From Butyricicoccus_A sp963588905 (GTDB lineage: Bacteria; Bacillota; Clostridia; Oscillospirales; Butyricicoccaceae): a DNA stretch of 64,000 bases. Shown here in pieces: positions 17,464 through 25,825 of this stretch. Positions within the stretch are counted from its first letter, which is position 1, and each line of letters begins with the position of its first letter. The translations under genes and the position numbers were made by a program. The stretch covers positions 21,559 through 85,558 of the forward strand of contig CAVAJF010000031.1 of assembly GCA_963588905.1 (NCBI GenBank), written 5' to 3'. The notes below the pieces were generated by a model that saw only the letters and a program-made list of their open reading frames with translations, was not told where the DNA came from and did no database searches.

Positions 17464-19707
17464 CTAGGCATCTTCCGGCACTTGGCGAATAAGCCGTGCC
17501 CGCAGGGCACTATATCGCCGGTTGCGCGTATTGGTGTGCACCATGGTTTCCGTCACATCCGGATCTCCCACAAGAACAAGCAGCTTCTTGGCACGCGTAA
17601 TCGCCGTATACAGAATATTTCTCGTCAGCAGACGTCTGCCAATTCCCGCAGGCAGAGCGACAATAACCGCATCAAATTCACTGCCCTGCGATTTATGTAC
17701 GGTCATGGCATACGCCAGCTCCAGCTCTCCGAGCATATCAAACGTATAATGCGCCAGTTTATCATCAAACTGCACGCAGAGATTTTCATCCCGTAGAGAA
17801 ATGCCGACAATTTTTCCGACATCCCCGTTAAACATGCCGGTTCCCTCTTCTTCCGGATCATACTCTTTTTCCCAAACAATATCATAATTGTTGCGCACCT
17901 GCATCACGCGGTCGCCCAACCGGAAAATCGTATCGCCATATCGCTTTTCCGGCTTCGCATCATCCGGCGGATTGAGGGCATCTTGCAGCATTCGATTGAG
18001 CTGCTGGGTTCCGGCAGCCTGTCGGCGCGACGGGGTGAGCACCTGAATCTGATCCGGCGAAAATCCATAATAATCCGGCAGCCGCTTGCGGCACAAATCA
18101 ACAACTGTTTGCATGACCTCTTCTGCGCTGTGCTTGCGCATGATAAAGAAATCTCCCTCACGGCCGCCGCTGACCGGCATTTCTCCGCGATTGATCGCAT
18201 GGGCATTGCGCACGATGGCGCTCTCCTGTGCCTGACGGAAAATTTCATCCAATTCTACCGTGTGGATGCGTTCGGAACTAATGCAGTCACGCAGAAAATT
18301 ACCCGGACCAACCGGCGGCAGCTGATCCGCATCACCGACCAAAATCAATCGTGTTTCCGGCGGCATGGCTTCCAGCAGTGCCTGCATTAGAACAATATCA
18401 ATCATGGATACTTCGTCCAAGATAACGACATCGCAGTCCAGCGGATTCATCTGATTGCGGGCAAATACTGCTTTGCCCTCTCCGTTTCGATAGCCGGATT
18501 CCAATAATCGATGAATAGTTTTCGCTTCGCGGTCACACAGCTCACTCAGGCGCTTGGCAGCGCGGCCTGTCGGCGCGGCTAAGACGACATCCAATCCCAC
18601 GGCATCATAAAAATCCAGCATACCGCGGACGGTTGTAGTTTTACCGGTACCTGGACCGCCGGTCAAAATAACCAGACCATACCGCGCCGCCCACTCAATC
18701 GCCTGCCGCTGGCGCGGCGCATACACGACGGTACTGTTTTCCTCTAGGGTTGCGAGCAGCTCTTGCAGATTAAAATCATATGCATATTCAGTATCAGACA
18801 GTTCGGTCAAATAATCCGCAACAAAGACCTCTGCCTCATGCATCGGATTTAAATATACGGCATCGCGGCGGCAAATATATTCGCAGACCAATCTTCCGTT
18901 ATCCTGTAGCTGCGTAAACTGATGGTCGAGAAGCTCCTGCTCCGGCAAATATCCATCTTCATCCTGCAGCAGCTGTGCCGCTGTGGCAAGCAGTTTTTCT
19001 TTCGGGATAAACGTATGACCATTGCTCAAATTAAATTGCAGCGTATACAAAATGCCTGCTTGAATCCGTTCCTCTGCATCCCAAGGCATTCCCTGTGATA
19101 ATGCCAGATCATCTGCCTGCTGAAAATCGACAGCAAACTCCTCGCTGCACAGCAAATAGGGATTATCCAGCACATGATCGATGGCACTGTCCTTAAACCG
19201 CTTATACAATCGTGCGGCGAGCTGCGGCGGCAGCTCATGTTCCATTAAAAATTCCATCAAGCGGCGCATGGATGTCTGCTGACGAAATTGATCTCCAATT
19301 TGTTCGGCTTTTCGCGCCGTAATGCCGGAAATGTTTGCCAAGCGTTCCGGCTCATTTGCCATGACGGTAAACGTCTCCTCGCCAAAGCGATCCGCAATTT
19401 TCTTTGCCAGCTTTGGGCCAATACCCTTAATGATACCGGAGGACAGATAATCGGCGATGCCCTTGACGGTCGCCGGCATCCGACGTTCAAAATATTCCGT
19501 CAAAAACTGTTCGCCATAAGACGCATGGGTTGTCCAATGGCCGGTCAGCATCAACTCTTCTCCCAAGCAAATCTGCGGCATCGTGCCAACTGCTGTGACC
19601 TCTTCGCCGTCGTCTTCGATGAGCCGAATCACTGCATAGCCGTTGTCCTCGTTCTGATAAATGACAGCATCGACGGTGCCATTGATGCTTTGCAGTTCAT
19701 TTTCCAT
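17464..19707 (-). CDS. recD2: ATP-dependent DNA helicase RecD2
   Basis: A 747-residue superfamily 1B helicase. Residues 1-330 hold the RecD2-specific N-terminal region with helix-hairpin-helix motifs (GIIKGIGPKLAKKIADRFG and LANISGITARKAEQIGDQF). The motor core follows, with Walker A GGPGTGKTTTVRGML, DEVSMIDIVLMQALL, GDADQLPPVGPGNFLRD and the late motif AYAMTVHKSQGSEFDAVIV. It unwinds DNA 5' to 3' and works without RecBC. AAAGGAGGAGAGACC precedes the ATG, and comF follows. Confidence 0.95.
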   Translation of the reverse strand: MENELQSINGTVDAVIYQNEDNGYAVIRLIEDDGEEVTAVGTMPQICLGEELMLTGHWTTHASYGEQFLTEYFERRMPATVKGIADYLSSGIIKGIGPKLAKKIADRFGEETFTVMANEPERLANISGITARKAEQIGDQFRQQTSMRRLMEFLMEHELPPQLAARLYKRFKDSAIDHVLDNPYLLCSEEFAVDFQQADDLALSQGMPWDAEERIQAGILYTLQFNLSNGHTFIPKEKLLATAAQLLQDEDGYLPEQELLDHQFTQLQDNGRLVCEYICRRDAVYLNPMHEAEVFVADYLTELSDTEYAYDFNLQELLATLEENSTVVYAPRQRQAIEWAARYGLVILTGGPGTGKTTTVRGMLDFYDAVGLDVVLAAPTGRAAKRLSELCDREAKTIHRLLESGYRNGEGKAVFARNQMNPLDCDVVILDEVSMIDIVLMQALLEAMPPETRLILVGDADQLPPVGPGNFLRDCISSERIHTVELDEIFRQAQESAIVRNAHAINRGEMPVSGGREGDFFIMRKHSAEEVMQTVVDLCRKRLPDYYGFSPDQIQVLTPSRRQAAGTQQLNRMLQDALNPPDDAKPEKRYGDTIFRLGDRVMQVRNNYDIVWEKEYDPEEEGTGMFNGDVGKIVGISLRDENLCVQFDDKLAHYTFDMLGELELAYAMTVHKSQGSEFDAVIVALPAGIGRRLLTRNILYTAITRAKKLLVLVGDPDVTETMVHTNTRNRRYSALRARLIRQVPEDA

Positions 19708-19742
19708 GGTCTCTCCTCCTTTCTATTGCACGGTTCCTAACA

Positions 19743-19771
19743 TTGAAACAAATCTATAGATATGGTATACT
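19743..19771 (+). promoter_or_regulatory. Promoter of the small-toxin transcript
   Basis: TTGAAA, 17 bases, TATACT. The predicted transcription start near 19778 puts the inverted-repeat arm at the extreme 5' end of the RNA. Confidence 0.7.
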
Positions 19772-19888
19772 TGGTTCATGGGTACTGCCATAACGGTAGG
19801 CGGTTTGTCCTCTTCACGGAGGATTTTGTGACCCTCCGATTACATAGAAGTCTCACTTGAGAACTCTAAGGAAGGAGGGCTGAGCCAC

Positions 19889-19987
19889 ATGAGTATTGTT
19901 GATCTCATCGCAGTTTTGAGCTTCGGCTTATCCTGCTTTAGCATCGGATATTCCCTTGGCAAAGATAAAAATAACTCACAAAAATAG
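19889..19987 (+). CDS. Small membrane peptide, candidate type I toxin (holin-like)
   Basis: A 32-residue peptide beginning MSIVDLIAVLSFG: one hydrophobic helix followed by a charged tail (KDKNNSQK). This layout is that of Fst/TxpA-like and holin-like type I toxins, which damage the membrane when overproduced. The ribosome binding site GGAGGG (19874-19879) can pair with CCCTCC at 19832-19837, while CCTCCG there can alternatively pair with CGGAGG at 19817-19822, so translation could be switched by RNA folding. An antisense promoter lies on the other strand. Confidence 0.7.
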   Translation: MSIVDLIAVLSFGLSCFSIGYSLGKDKNNSQK

Positions 19988-20073
19988 CCGCCCCTGTCTG
20001 GAAAACTAGGCGACTACTTTTGTTTGCTCATTAGTTTATAGGACAAACCGTCTATCGGCAGTGCCCTTTCTCT
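19978..20073 (-). ncRNA. Candidate antisense antitoxin RNA
   Basis: Inferred from a near-consensus minus-strand promoter just upstream (20080-20108) and a hairpin with five T at 19980-19984. The RNA of about 95 bases would be complementary to the last codons and 3' untranslated region of the toxin mRNA, as in TxpA/RatA and Fst systems. No expression evidence is available. Confidence 0.55.
19985..20024. terminator. Shared bidirectional terminator of toxin and antisense RNA
   Basis: TAGCCGCC (19985-19992, including the toxin stop codon) pairs with GGCGACTA (20009-20016) with one mismatch. T-rich tracts lie on the outer side in both directions. Confidence 0.65.
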
Positions 20074-20079
20074 ATCTTT

Positions 20080-20108
20080 ATCATAGCATGGTTATATACA
20101 GATGTCAA
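20080..20108 (-). promoter_or_regulatory. Promoter of the antisense RNA
   Basis: Minus-strand TTGACA, exactly 17 bases, TATGAT: a stronger match than the toxin promoter, as expected where antitoxin RNA is kept in excess. Confidence 0.7.
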
Positions 20109-20125
20109 AGACTTTTTCCGAACGC

Positions 20126-20162
20126 AAAAAGTCCCGTCCGGATTTCTCCAGACGGGACAAAA
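20126..20162 (-). terminator. Terminator after tuf
   Basis: GTCCCGTC and GACGGGAC form an 8-bp stem 35 bases after the tuf stop, followed on the minus strand by five T. Confidence 0.9.
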
Positions 20163-20196
20163 TGCACTTCAATAAGCGATCGAGTGTGCGCCGAAA

Positions 20197-21399
20197 TTAT
20201 TCGTAGATCTCGGTAACAACGCCAGAACCAACGGTACGGCCACCCTCACGGATAGCGAAACGCAGGCCCTTCTCGATAGCGATCGGGGTGATCAGAGCTA
20301 CGTCCATATCAACGTTGTCGCCCGGCATGCACATCTCAGTGCCTTCCGGCAGAGTGATAACGCCAGTAACGTCGGTGGTACGGAAGTAGAACTGCGGACG
20401 GTAGTTGTTGAAGAACGGAGTATGGCGGCCGCCCTCTTCCTTCTTCAGAACGTATACCTGACCCTTGAACTTGGTGTGCGGATGGATGGTGCCCGGCTTA
20501 GCCAGTACCTGACCACGCTCAACCTCGTTCTTCTGGATACCACGCAGCAGGGTGCCGATGTTGTCGCCAGCTTCAGCGTAATCCAGCAGCTTGCGGAACA
20601 TCTCGATACCGGTAACAACGGTCTTGCGCGGAGCGTCCATCAGACCTACGATCTCGATTTCCTCGCCCATCTTGATCTGGCCACGCTCTACACGACCGGT
20701 AGCAACGGTACCACGACCGGTGATGGAGAATACGTCCTCGACCGGCATCAGGAACGGCTGGTCAGCCTTACGCTCCGGAGTCGGGATGTACTCGTCAACA
20801 GCGTCCATCAGCTCATGGATGCAAGCGTACTCCGGTGCATTCGGATCGGTAGAATCACACTCCAGAACAGCCAGAGCGGAACCACGGACGATCGGAACGT
20901 CGTCGCCCGGGAAGTCGTAGTCGTTCAGCAGCTCACGGATCTCCATCTCTACCAGATCCAGCAGCTCCTCGTCGTCTACCTGGTCAACCTTGTTCATGAA
21001 GACAACGATATACGGTACGCCTACCTGACGAGCCAGCAGGATGTGCTCGCGGGTCTGCGGCATCGGGCCGTCAGCAGAAGATACTACCAGGATAGCACCG
21101 TCCATCTGAGCAGCGCCAGTGATCATGTTCTTTACATAGTCAGCATGACCCGGGCAGTCAACGTGAGCATAGTGACGCTTAGCGGTCTTGTACTCTACGT
21201 GAGCGGTGTTGATGGTGATGCCGCGCTCCTTCTCTTCCGGAGCCTTATCGATCTCATCATACTTCATAACCTCAGCTTCGCCCTGCAGGCCGAGAACCTT
21301 GGTGATTGCAGCGGTAAGGGTGGTCTTGCCGTGGTCAACGTGGCCGATGGTGCCAATGTTAACATGAGGCAGGTCTCTTACGTACTTTTCCTTTGCCAT
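20197..21399 (-). CDS. tuf: Translation elongation factor Tu
   Basis: A 400-residue GTPase that brings aminoacyl-tRNA to the ribosome. G1 is GHVDHGKTTLT, G3 DCPGHADYVK, G4 NKVDQVDD; the effector region holds RGITINTAHVEY. Domains II and III are full length. It is separated from fusA by 168 bases that hold a hairpin and a separate promoter, so it can be transcribed independently of the str operon. Confidence 0.98.
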   Translation of the reverse strand: MAKEKYVRDLPHVNIGTIGHVDHGKTTLTAAITKVLGLQGEAEVMKYDEIDKAPEEKERGITINTAHVEYKTAKRHYAHVDCPGHADYVKNMITGAAQMDGAILVVSSADGPMPQTREHILLARQVGVPYIVVFMNKVDQVDDEELLDLVEMEIRELLNDYDFPGDDVPIVRGSALAVLECDSTDPNAPEYACIHELMDAVDEYIPTPERKADQPFLMPVEDVFSITGRGTVATGRVERGQIKMGEEIEIVGLMDAPRKTVVTGIEMFRKLLDYAEAGDNIGTLLRGIQKNEVERGQVLAKPGTIHPHTKFKGQVYVLKKEEGGRHTPFFNNYRPQFYFRTTDVTGVITLPEGTEMCMPGDNVDMDVALITPIAIEKGLRFAIREGGRTVGSGVVTEIYE

Positions 21400-21451
21400 T
21401 GTTGGAATCCTCCTTCAATATAATTGAACTAGCGTAGTAAAATACAGCTAT

Positions 21452-21480
21452 ATTTTATAATAATACCTACAAAATTGCAA
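21452..21480 (-). promoter_or_regulatory. Promoter of tuf
   Basis: Minus-strand TTGCAA, 17 bases, TAAAAT, in a very A+T-rich stretch upstream of the tuf ribosome binding site. An 8-bp hairpin (21492-21512) lies just upstream. Confidence 0.55.
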
Positions 21481-21525
21481 GTATTACCTCACAGATTTCA
21501 CAGAGAAATCTGCAAAATCCGAAAT

Positions 21526-21555
21526 CAGGCTCTCTCTCTTGCGAAAGAGAGCCTG
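21526..21555 (-). terminator. Hairpin after fusA, probable terminator or attenuator
   Basis: A CAGGCTCTC stem immediately after the fusA stop. The following minus-strand bases are only moderately T-rich, so partial read-through into tuf is likely. Confidence 0.6.
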
Positions 21556-21567
21556 TATTTTTAGAAA

Positions 21568-23652
21568 TTAGCCCTGAGCCTTGTTGCGGGTAGAGATAAT
21601 CTTGTCCGCAATGCTCTTCGGGATTTCAGCATAGTGGCTCGGCTGCATTACGTACTGGCCACGGCCCTGAGAACGGGAGCGCAGGTCGGTAGCGTAACCG
21701 AACATCTCGGACAGCGGAACCTTTGCAGAGATAGCCTGTACAGCGCCTCTCGGCTCCATGCCCTGAATCTGGCCACGGCGGGAGTTCAGGTCGCCGATAA
21801 CGTCGCCCATGTATTCCTCCGGAACCATAACGTCAACCTGCATGATCGGCTCGGTCAGAACCGGATCAGCCTTCTTCATAGCTTCCTTGAACGCCATAGA
21901 ACCAGCGATCTTAAATGCCATTTCGGAAGAGTCGACTTCATGATAAGAACCATCATACAGAGTAACCTTGCAGTCAACTACCGGATAGCCTGCCAGAATA
22001 CCATTCTGCATAGCGCCCTGGATACCCTGGTTAACCGGCTCGATGTATTCCTTCGGAATAGCACCGCCGACAACTGCATTTACGAACTCGTAACCAGCGC
22101 CCGGCTCGTTCGGCTCCAGCGTGATCTTAACATGACCATACTGGCCCTTACCACCAGACTGACGAGCGTACTTGGTCTCGACGTCTGCCTTGCGGCGGAT
22201 GGTTTCCTTGTAAGCAACCTGCGGCTTGCCTACGTTAGCCTCAACCTTGAACTCGCGGAGCAGACGGTCAACGATGATCTCCAGATGGAGCTCGCCCATA
22301 CCAGCAATGATGGTCTGACCGGTCTCTTCGTCGGTGTAGGTCTTGAAGGTCGGGTCTTCTTCTGCCAGCTTAGCCAGCGCGATACCCATCTTCTCCTGAC
22401 CAGCCTTGGTCTTCGGCTCGATAGCAACACGGATAACCGGATCCGGGAAGTTCATGGACTCCAGGATGATCGGGTGCTTTTCGTCGCACAGCGTGTCGCC
22501 AGTAGTGGTGTTCTTGAAGCCTACAGCTGCTGCAATATCGCCGGAGTATACCTTGGTAATATCCTCACGATGGTTTGCGTGCATCAGCAGGATTCGACCC
22601 ATTCTCTCGCGCTTGTCCTTGGTGGCGTTGAGTACAGAAGTACCAGCCTCCAGGGTACCGGAGTATACGCGGAAGAAGGACAGACGGCCAACGAACGGGT
22701 CGGTGGCAATCTTGAACGCCAGTGCAGAGAACGGAGCCTCGTCATCGGACGGACGCTCATCCTCTTCGTCGGTGTCCGGGTTGATACCCTTGATCGGCGG
22801 AATATCAATCGGAGCCGGCATGTAATCAACAATTGCATCCAGAAGCATCTGAACGCCCTTGTTGCGGTAAGCGGTACCACACAGTACCGGAACCAGCTTG
22901 TTTTCGATGGTAGCCTTGCGGAGTGCCTTCTTCAGATCCTCAACCGGAATCTCTTCGCCCTCCAGGTACATCATCATCAGATCTTCATCGGTATCGCAGA
23001 TCAGCTCTACCATCTCATCATGGTACTGCTGAGCCTTCTCAACCATATCTGCCGGAATATCCTCATCGCGGACATCCTTGCCGAGGTCATCATAGTAAAC
23101 CTCTGCGCGCATGGTCATCAGGTCGATGATGCCAACGAAATCGCTCTCAGCGCCAATCGGCAGCTGAATCGGAACCGGAACGCACTTCAGGCGATCCTTC
23201 ATCATCTGGACTACATTGTAGAAGTTTGCGCCCATGATGTCCATCTTGTTGACGAACGCCATACGCGGAACCATGTAGTCGTTAGCCTGGTGCCATACAG
23301 TCTCGGACTGCGGCTCTACGCCACCCTTTGCGCAGAATACGCAAACGGAGCCGTCCAGTACACGCAGGGAACGCTGAACTTCTACAGTGAAGTCAACGTG
23401 GCCCGGGGTGTCGATGATGTTGATTCGATGACCCTTCCAGTGGCAGGTAGTAGCAGCGGAAGTAATGGTGATACCACGTTCCTTCTCCTGTACCATCCAG
23501 TCCATCTGGGAAGCGCCCTCATGGGTCTCACCGATCTTGTGGGTACGGCCAGTGTAGTACAGAATACGCTCTGTCGTCGTGGTCTTACCAGCATCGATGT
23601 GCGCCATGATACCAATGTTTCTAGTCTTTTCCAGTGAAAACTCTCTTGGCAT
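21568..23652 (-). CDS. fusA: Translation elongation factor G
   Basis: A 694-residue GTPase that drives translocation. G1 is AHIDAGKTTTTERIL, G3 DTPGHVDFTVEV, G4 NKMDIMGA, with the EF-G-specific domains IV and V complete to the end. It sits between rpsG and tuf in the usual str order. AAAGGAG precedes the ATG. Length and sequence are those of the housekeeping factor rather than of a TetM-type ribosomal protection protein. Confidence 0.98.
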   Translation of the reverse strand: MPREFSLEKTRNIGIMAHIDAGKTTTTERILYYTGRTHKIGETHEGASQMDWMVQEKERGITITSAATTCHWKGHRINIIDTPGHVDFTVEVQRSLRVLDGSVCVFCAKGGVEPQSETVWHQANDYMVPRMAFVNKMDIMGANFYNVVQMMKDRLKCVPVPIQLPIGAESDFVGIIDLMTMRAEVYYDDLGKDVRDEDIPADMVEKAQQYHDEMVELICDTDEDLMMMYLEGEEIPVEDLKKALRKATIENKLVPVLCGTAYRNKGVQMLLDAIVDYMPAPIDIPPIKGINPDTDEEDERPSDDEAPFSALAFKIATDPFVGRLSFFRVYSGTLEAGTSVLNATKDKRERMGRILLMHANHREDITKVYSGDIAAAVGFKNTTTGDTLCDEKHPIILESMNFPDPVIRVAIEPKTKAGQEKMGIALAKLAEEDPTFKTYTDEETGQTIIAGMGELHLEIIVDRLLREFKVEANVGKPQVAYKETIRRKADVETKYARQSGGKGQYGHVKITLEPNEPGAGYEFVNAVVGGAIPKEYIEPVNQGIQGAMQNGILAGYPVVDCKVTLYDGSYHEVDSSEMAFKIAGSMAFKEAMKKADPVLTEPIMQVDVMVPEEYMGDVIGDLNSRRGQIQGMEPRGAVQAISAKVPLSEMFGYATDLRSRSQGRGQYVMQPSHYAEIPKSIADKIISTRNKAQG

Positions 23653-23688
23653 GGTATTTCTCCTTTCGTAAAGTCACCCGGTTACAGA

Positions 23689-24159
23689 TTAGTATCTGTA
23701 ATGAGCAAATGCCTTGTTAGCCTCTGCCATCTTATGGGTATCTTCACGCTTCTTAACAGAACCGCCCAGATTGTTCACTGCATCCATAATCTCGCCAGCC
23801 AGTCTCTCTGCCATTGTTCTCTCAGAACGAGCACGGGAGTACTTGGTGATCCAGCGCAGACCCAGAGTCTGACGTCTCTCCGGACGAACTTCCATCGGAA
23901 CCTGGTAGGTAGCACCGCCTACACGGCGAGCCTTAACTTCCAGGGACGGCATGATGTTATCCATAGCCTCGATAAATACTTCTAACGGATCGCGGCCAGA
24001 CTTCTCCTTCACGATGTCAAAAGCACCGTAAACAACCTTCTGAGCAACACCCTTCTTGCCGTCCAGCATGATGGAGTTAATCAGCTTGGTAACGAGCTGG
24101 GAACCGTAGATCGGATCCGCCAGAACTTCTCTCTTGGGAACAAAACCTCTTCTTGGCAC
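23689..24159 (-). CDS. rpsG: 30S ribosomal protein S7
   Basis: A 156-residue primary 16S-binding protein of the small-subunit head, beginning PRRGFVPKREVLADP after the initiator. The GTG at 24159 is chosen: it follows AAGGAGGG by eight bases and gives the standard length. A longer in-frame reading from a GTG at 24177 would start inside the ribosome binding site. fusA follows 36 bases later. Confidence 0.97.
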   Translation of the reverse strand: MPRRGFVPKREVLADPIYGSQLVTKLINSIMLDGKKGVAQKVVYGAFDIVKEKSGRDPLEVFIEAMDNIMPSLEVKARRVGGATYQVPMEVRPERRQTLGLRWITKYSRARSERTMAERLAGEIMDAVNNLGGSVKKREDTHKMAEANKAFAHYRY

Positions 24160-24200
24160 GATACTTCCCTCCTTCACAATAATGATTTCATAGGTACTTC

Positions 24201-24220
24201 AAAAGCCACCCCTGGCTTTT
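24201..24220 (-). promoter_or_regulatory. Hairpin in the long rpsL-rpsG intercistronic region
   Basis: AAAAGCCA and TGGCTTTT form an 8-bp stem with a four-base loop about 40 bases before rpsG. The whole 24160-24349 gap of 190 bases has no coding signal. In E. coli the equivalent region binds S7 for feedback control; whether that holds here is inference. Confidence 0.4.
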
Positions 24221-24349
24221 GTCATCGCCTGTCCGAGGTGTCTGAAATAAAATCTATCCAAACAACGCTCAGGACAAAGCTTTTTCTGCTTTGCTGAACT
24301 GTGTTCAAGTCAAACGCACGGGTGATGTGTGGGTTTTAGGCTCTTCGGC

Positions 24350-24769
24350 TTACTTGCCTGCCTTCGGACGCTTAGCGCCGTACTTAGAACGAGCCTGATT
24401 GCGGTTTGCAACGCCCTGGGTATCCAGAGTGCCGCGGATGATGTGGTAACGTACACCCGGAAGGTCCTTGACACGACCGCCGCGTACCATTACTACGGAA
24501 TGCTCCTGCAGGTTGTGGCCGATACCCGGGATGTAAGCGGAAACTTCCATACCGTTGGTCAGCTTAACACGGGCTACCTTACGCAGTGCAGAGTTCGGCT
24601 TCTTCGGGGTCATAGTCTTAACAGTAGTGCAGACGCCTCTCTTCTGCGGAGAAGACTGCTTGGTCTCCTTCTTCTTCAGAGAGTTCAGACCTACCTGAAG
24701 TGCCGGGGCAGTGGACTTGTACTCAGTTTCCTTTCTACCCTTGCGAACGAGCTGGTTAAAGGTTGGCAT
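24350..24769 (-). CDS. rpsL: 30S ribosomal protein S12
   Basis: A 139-residue decoding-centre protein. TPKKPNSALRKVARVKLTNG and HNLQEHSVVMVRGGRVKDLP are intact, with lysine at the two positions where substitution usually gives streptomycin resistance. The N-terminal insertion before QKRGVC is usual in Firmicutes. The ATG follows AAGGAGGTGC. It lies 72 bases after the L7Ae-like gene. Confidence 0.98.
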   Translation of the reverse strand: MPTFNQLVRKGRKETEYKSTAPALQVGLNSLKKKETKQSSPQKRGVCTTVKTMTPKKPNSALRKVARVKLTNGMEVSAYIPGIGHNLQEHSVVMVRGGRVKDLPGVRYHIIRGTLDTQGVANRNQARSKYGAKRPKAGK

Positions 24770-24841
24770 TTAACTTGCACCTCCTTCAAAAGATTGAATA
24801 GATTTATTTCAGCGGGAGTTTGTCCCGTTAAAATCAATACA

Positions 24842-25081
24842 TTAAATGACGGTGACGACTGCTGCGCCGACTGCAATGCCGACGGCGCTTCCCAGTTCCT
24901 TCATAGACGGAACCTCCGTCACCGGAACGCTGTGTGCTTCACACAGTTCGTAGATTGGAGCGGTAATCCGACGCTCTGCGTCCGCCGCAATGAATACCTG
25001 TTTGGCACTGCCGTCACGGATGACTTTTTTTGACTGCTTGACGCCGACGACCTTTGCCGCCGAAGACAGCTGAGAGAGCAT
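24842..25081 (-). CDS. L7Ae-like ribosomal protein (YbxF family)
   Basis: A 79-residue RNA-binding protein of the L7Ae/L30e fold, which recognises kink-turn RNA. SAAKVVGVKQSKKVIRDG, VFIAADAERR and VPSMKELGSAVGIAVGAAVV are typical of YbxF. It is the first gene of the str transcription unit in front of rpsL. YbxF-type proteins can bind ribosomes and K-turn riboswitches in vitro, but their cellular role is uncertain. Confidence 0.9.
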   Translation of the reverse strand: MLSQLSSAAKVVGVKQSKKVIRDGSAKQVFIAADAERRITAPIYELCEAHSVPVTEVPSMKELGSAVGIAVGAAVVTVI

Positions 25082-25110
25082 AGATATACCTCCTTATCGC
25101 ATACCCGTTT

Positions 25111-25139
25111 ATTTTACCCCATAAGTCACATCCTGTCAA
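25111..25139 (-). promoter_or_regulatory. Promoter of the L7Ae-rpsL-rpsG-fusA unit
   Basis: Minus-strand TTGACA, 17 bases, TAAAAT. The -35 lies in one arm of an inverted repeat: ACATCCTGTC at 25128-25137 is matched by GACAGGATGT at 25170-25179. Position and strength fit a ribosomal-protein promoter. Confidence 0.75.
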
Positions 25140-25295
25140 TGCTTTTTTTCGGAATTCTACGAACCTGAAGACAGGATGTCCTTCTTTTCGGGATTTATGC
25201 GTAATATTGCACAAACGACAAAAAAATTCCTTTTGCGGGGCAAAACGTTCCGGTTTTTCTTCCATGCAGGATGTGCTCTCTGTTCCTGCATGTAT

Positions 25296-25697
25296 CTATC
25301 GAAACAGGCTTTTTAAATCGTAAAAAAGGCCTTTTTCGTACAGCATTTGATATTTCTTCTGTGCAGATACGGTCGAACGCTGATAGACCTCTGCATGATA
25401 GTTCTGGTATCCCGCCGCCAAAAACGCGCACAGGCACACCGCCAGCACCGTGGTACAGAGAATCTGTTTTTTCTTGACGGTTTCGGCAACCCACAGCCAC
25501 ACGGCGTACAGCATCAACGCTGCCGCTATGAGACAAAACAGATACAATCCATACGTTGCAAACCGGCTGTGATGCAGCTGCTTTTTACAGGCGCCGCGCA
25601 GCACCGCATCAATCCGTGCCAAATAGACACCATACGTGACCAGTATCAGTGCCGCAAAAAAACAGCCGTATTTCCAAATTTTCTCGTGTTTCATCAT
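25296..25697 (-). CDS. Hypothetical membrane protein
   Basis: A 133-residue protein with three hydrophobic segments (about 9-28, 48-70 and 77-97) and a charged C-terminal tail ending DLKSLFR. No family recognised. It sits between rpoC, which has its own terminator, and the L7Ae-like gene, where most relatives have no extra gene. AAGGGAAGC precedes the ATG. A real gene seems likely, because the frame is clean on a strand where the rest is coding, but it could be dispensable. Confidence 0.7.
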   Translation of the reverse strand: MMKHEKIWKYGCFFAALILVTYGVYLARIDAVLRGACKKQLHHSRFATYGLYLFCLIAAALMLYAVWLWVAETVKKKQILCTTVLAVCLCAFLAAGYQNYHAEVYQRSTVSAQKKYQMLYEKGLFYDLKSLFR

Positions 25698-25777
25698 AAG
25701 CTTCCCTTAGGGATTGTGTTTACTCGACACAGTATAGCACACCATACCAAAAATTTCATCTGTGAAAGTTGACAAAA

Positions 25778-25807
25778 ATCCCCTCGGATTTCTCCGAGGG
25801 GATTTCC
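25778..25807 (-). terminator. Terminator after rpoC
   Basis: A perfect 13-bp stem AAATCCCCTCGGA with a TTTC loop and a minus-strand T-run, 18 bases after the rpoC stop. Confidence 0.93.
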
Positions 25808-25825
25808 TATATCATGCGATGAAAC

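Larger units (their letters stand above)
19781..20065. repeat. Inverted-repeat arms bracketing the toxin locus
   Basis: The left arm (ACTGCC at 19784-19789 and CGGTTTGTCC at 19801-19810) is the reverse complement of the right arm (GGACAAACCG at 20041-20050 and GGCAGT at 20057-20062), with a few unpaired bases between the two blocks. The arms could pair the 5' and 3' ends of a read-through transcript, or mark the ends of a small mobile unit. Confidence 0.75.

Noticed and set aside
21634..23637. 667-residue frame opposite fusA
   Set aside because: Antisense shadow of elongation factor G.
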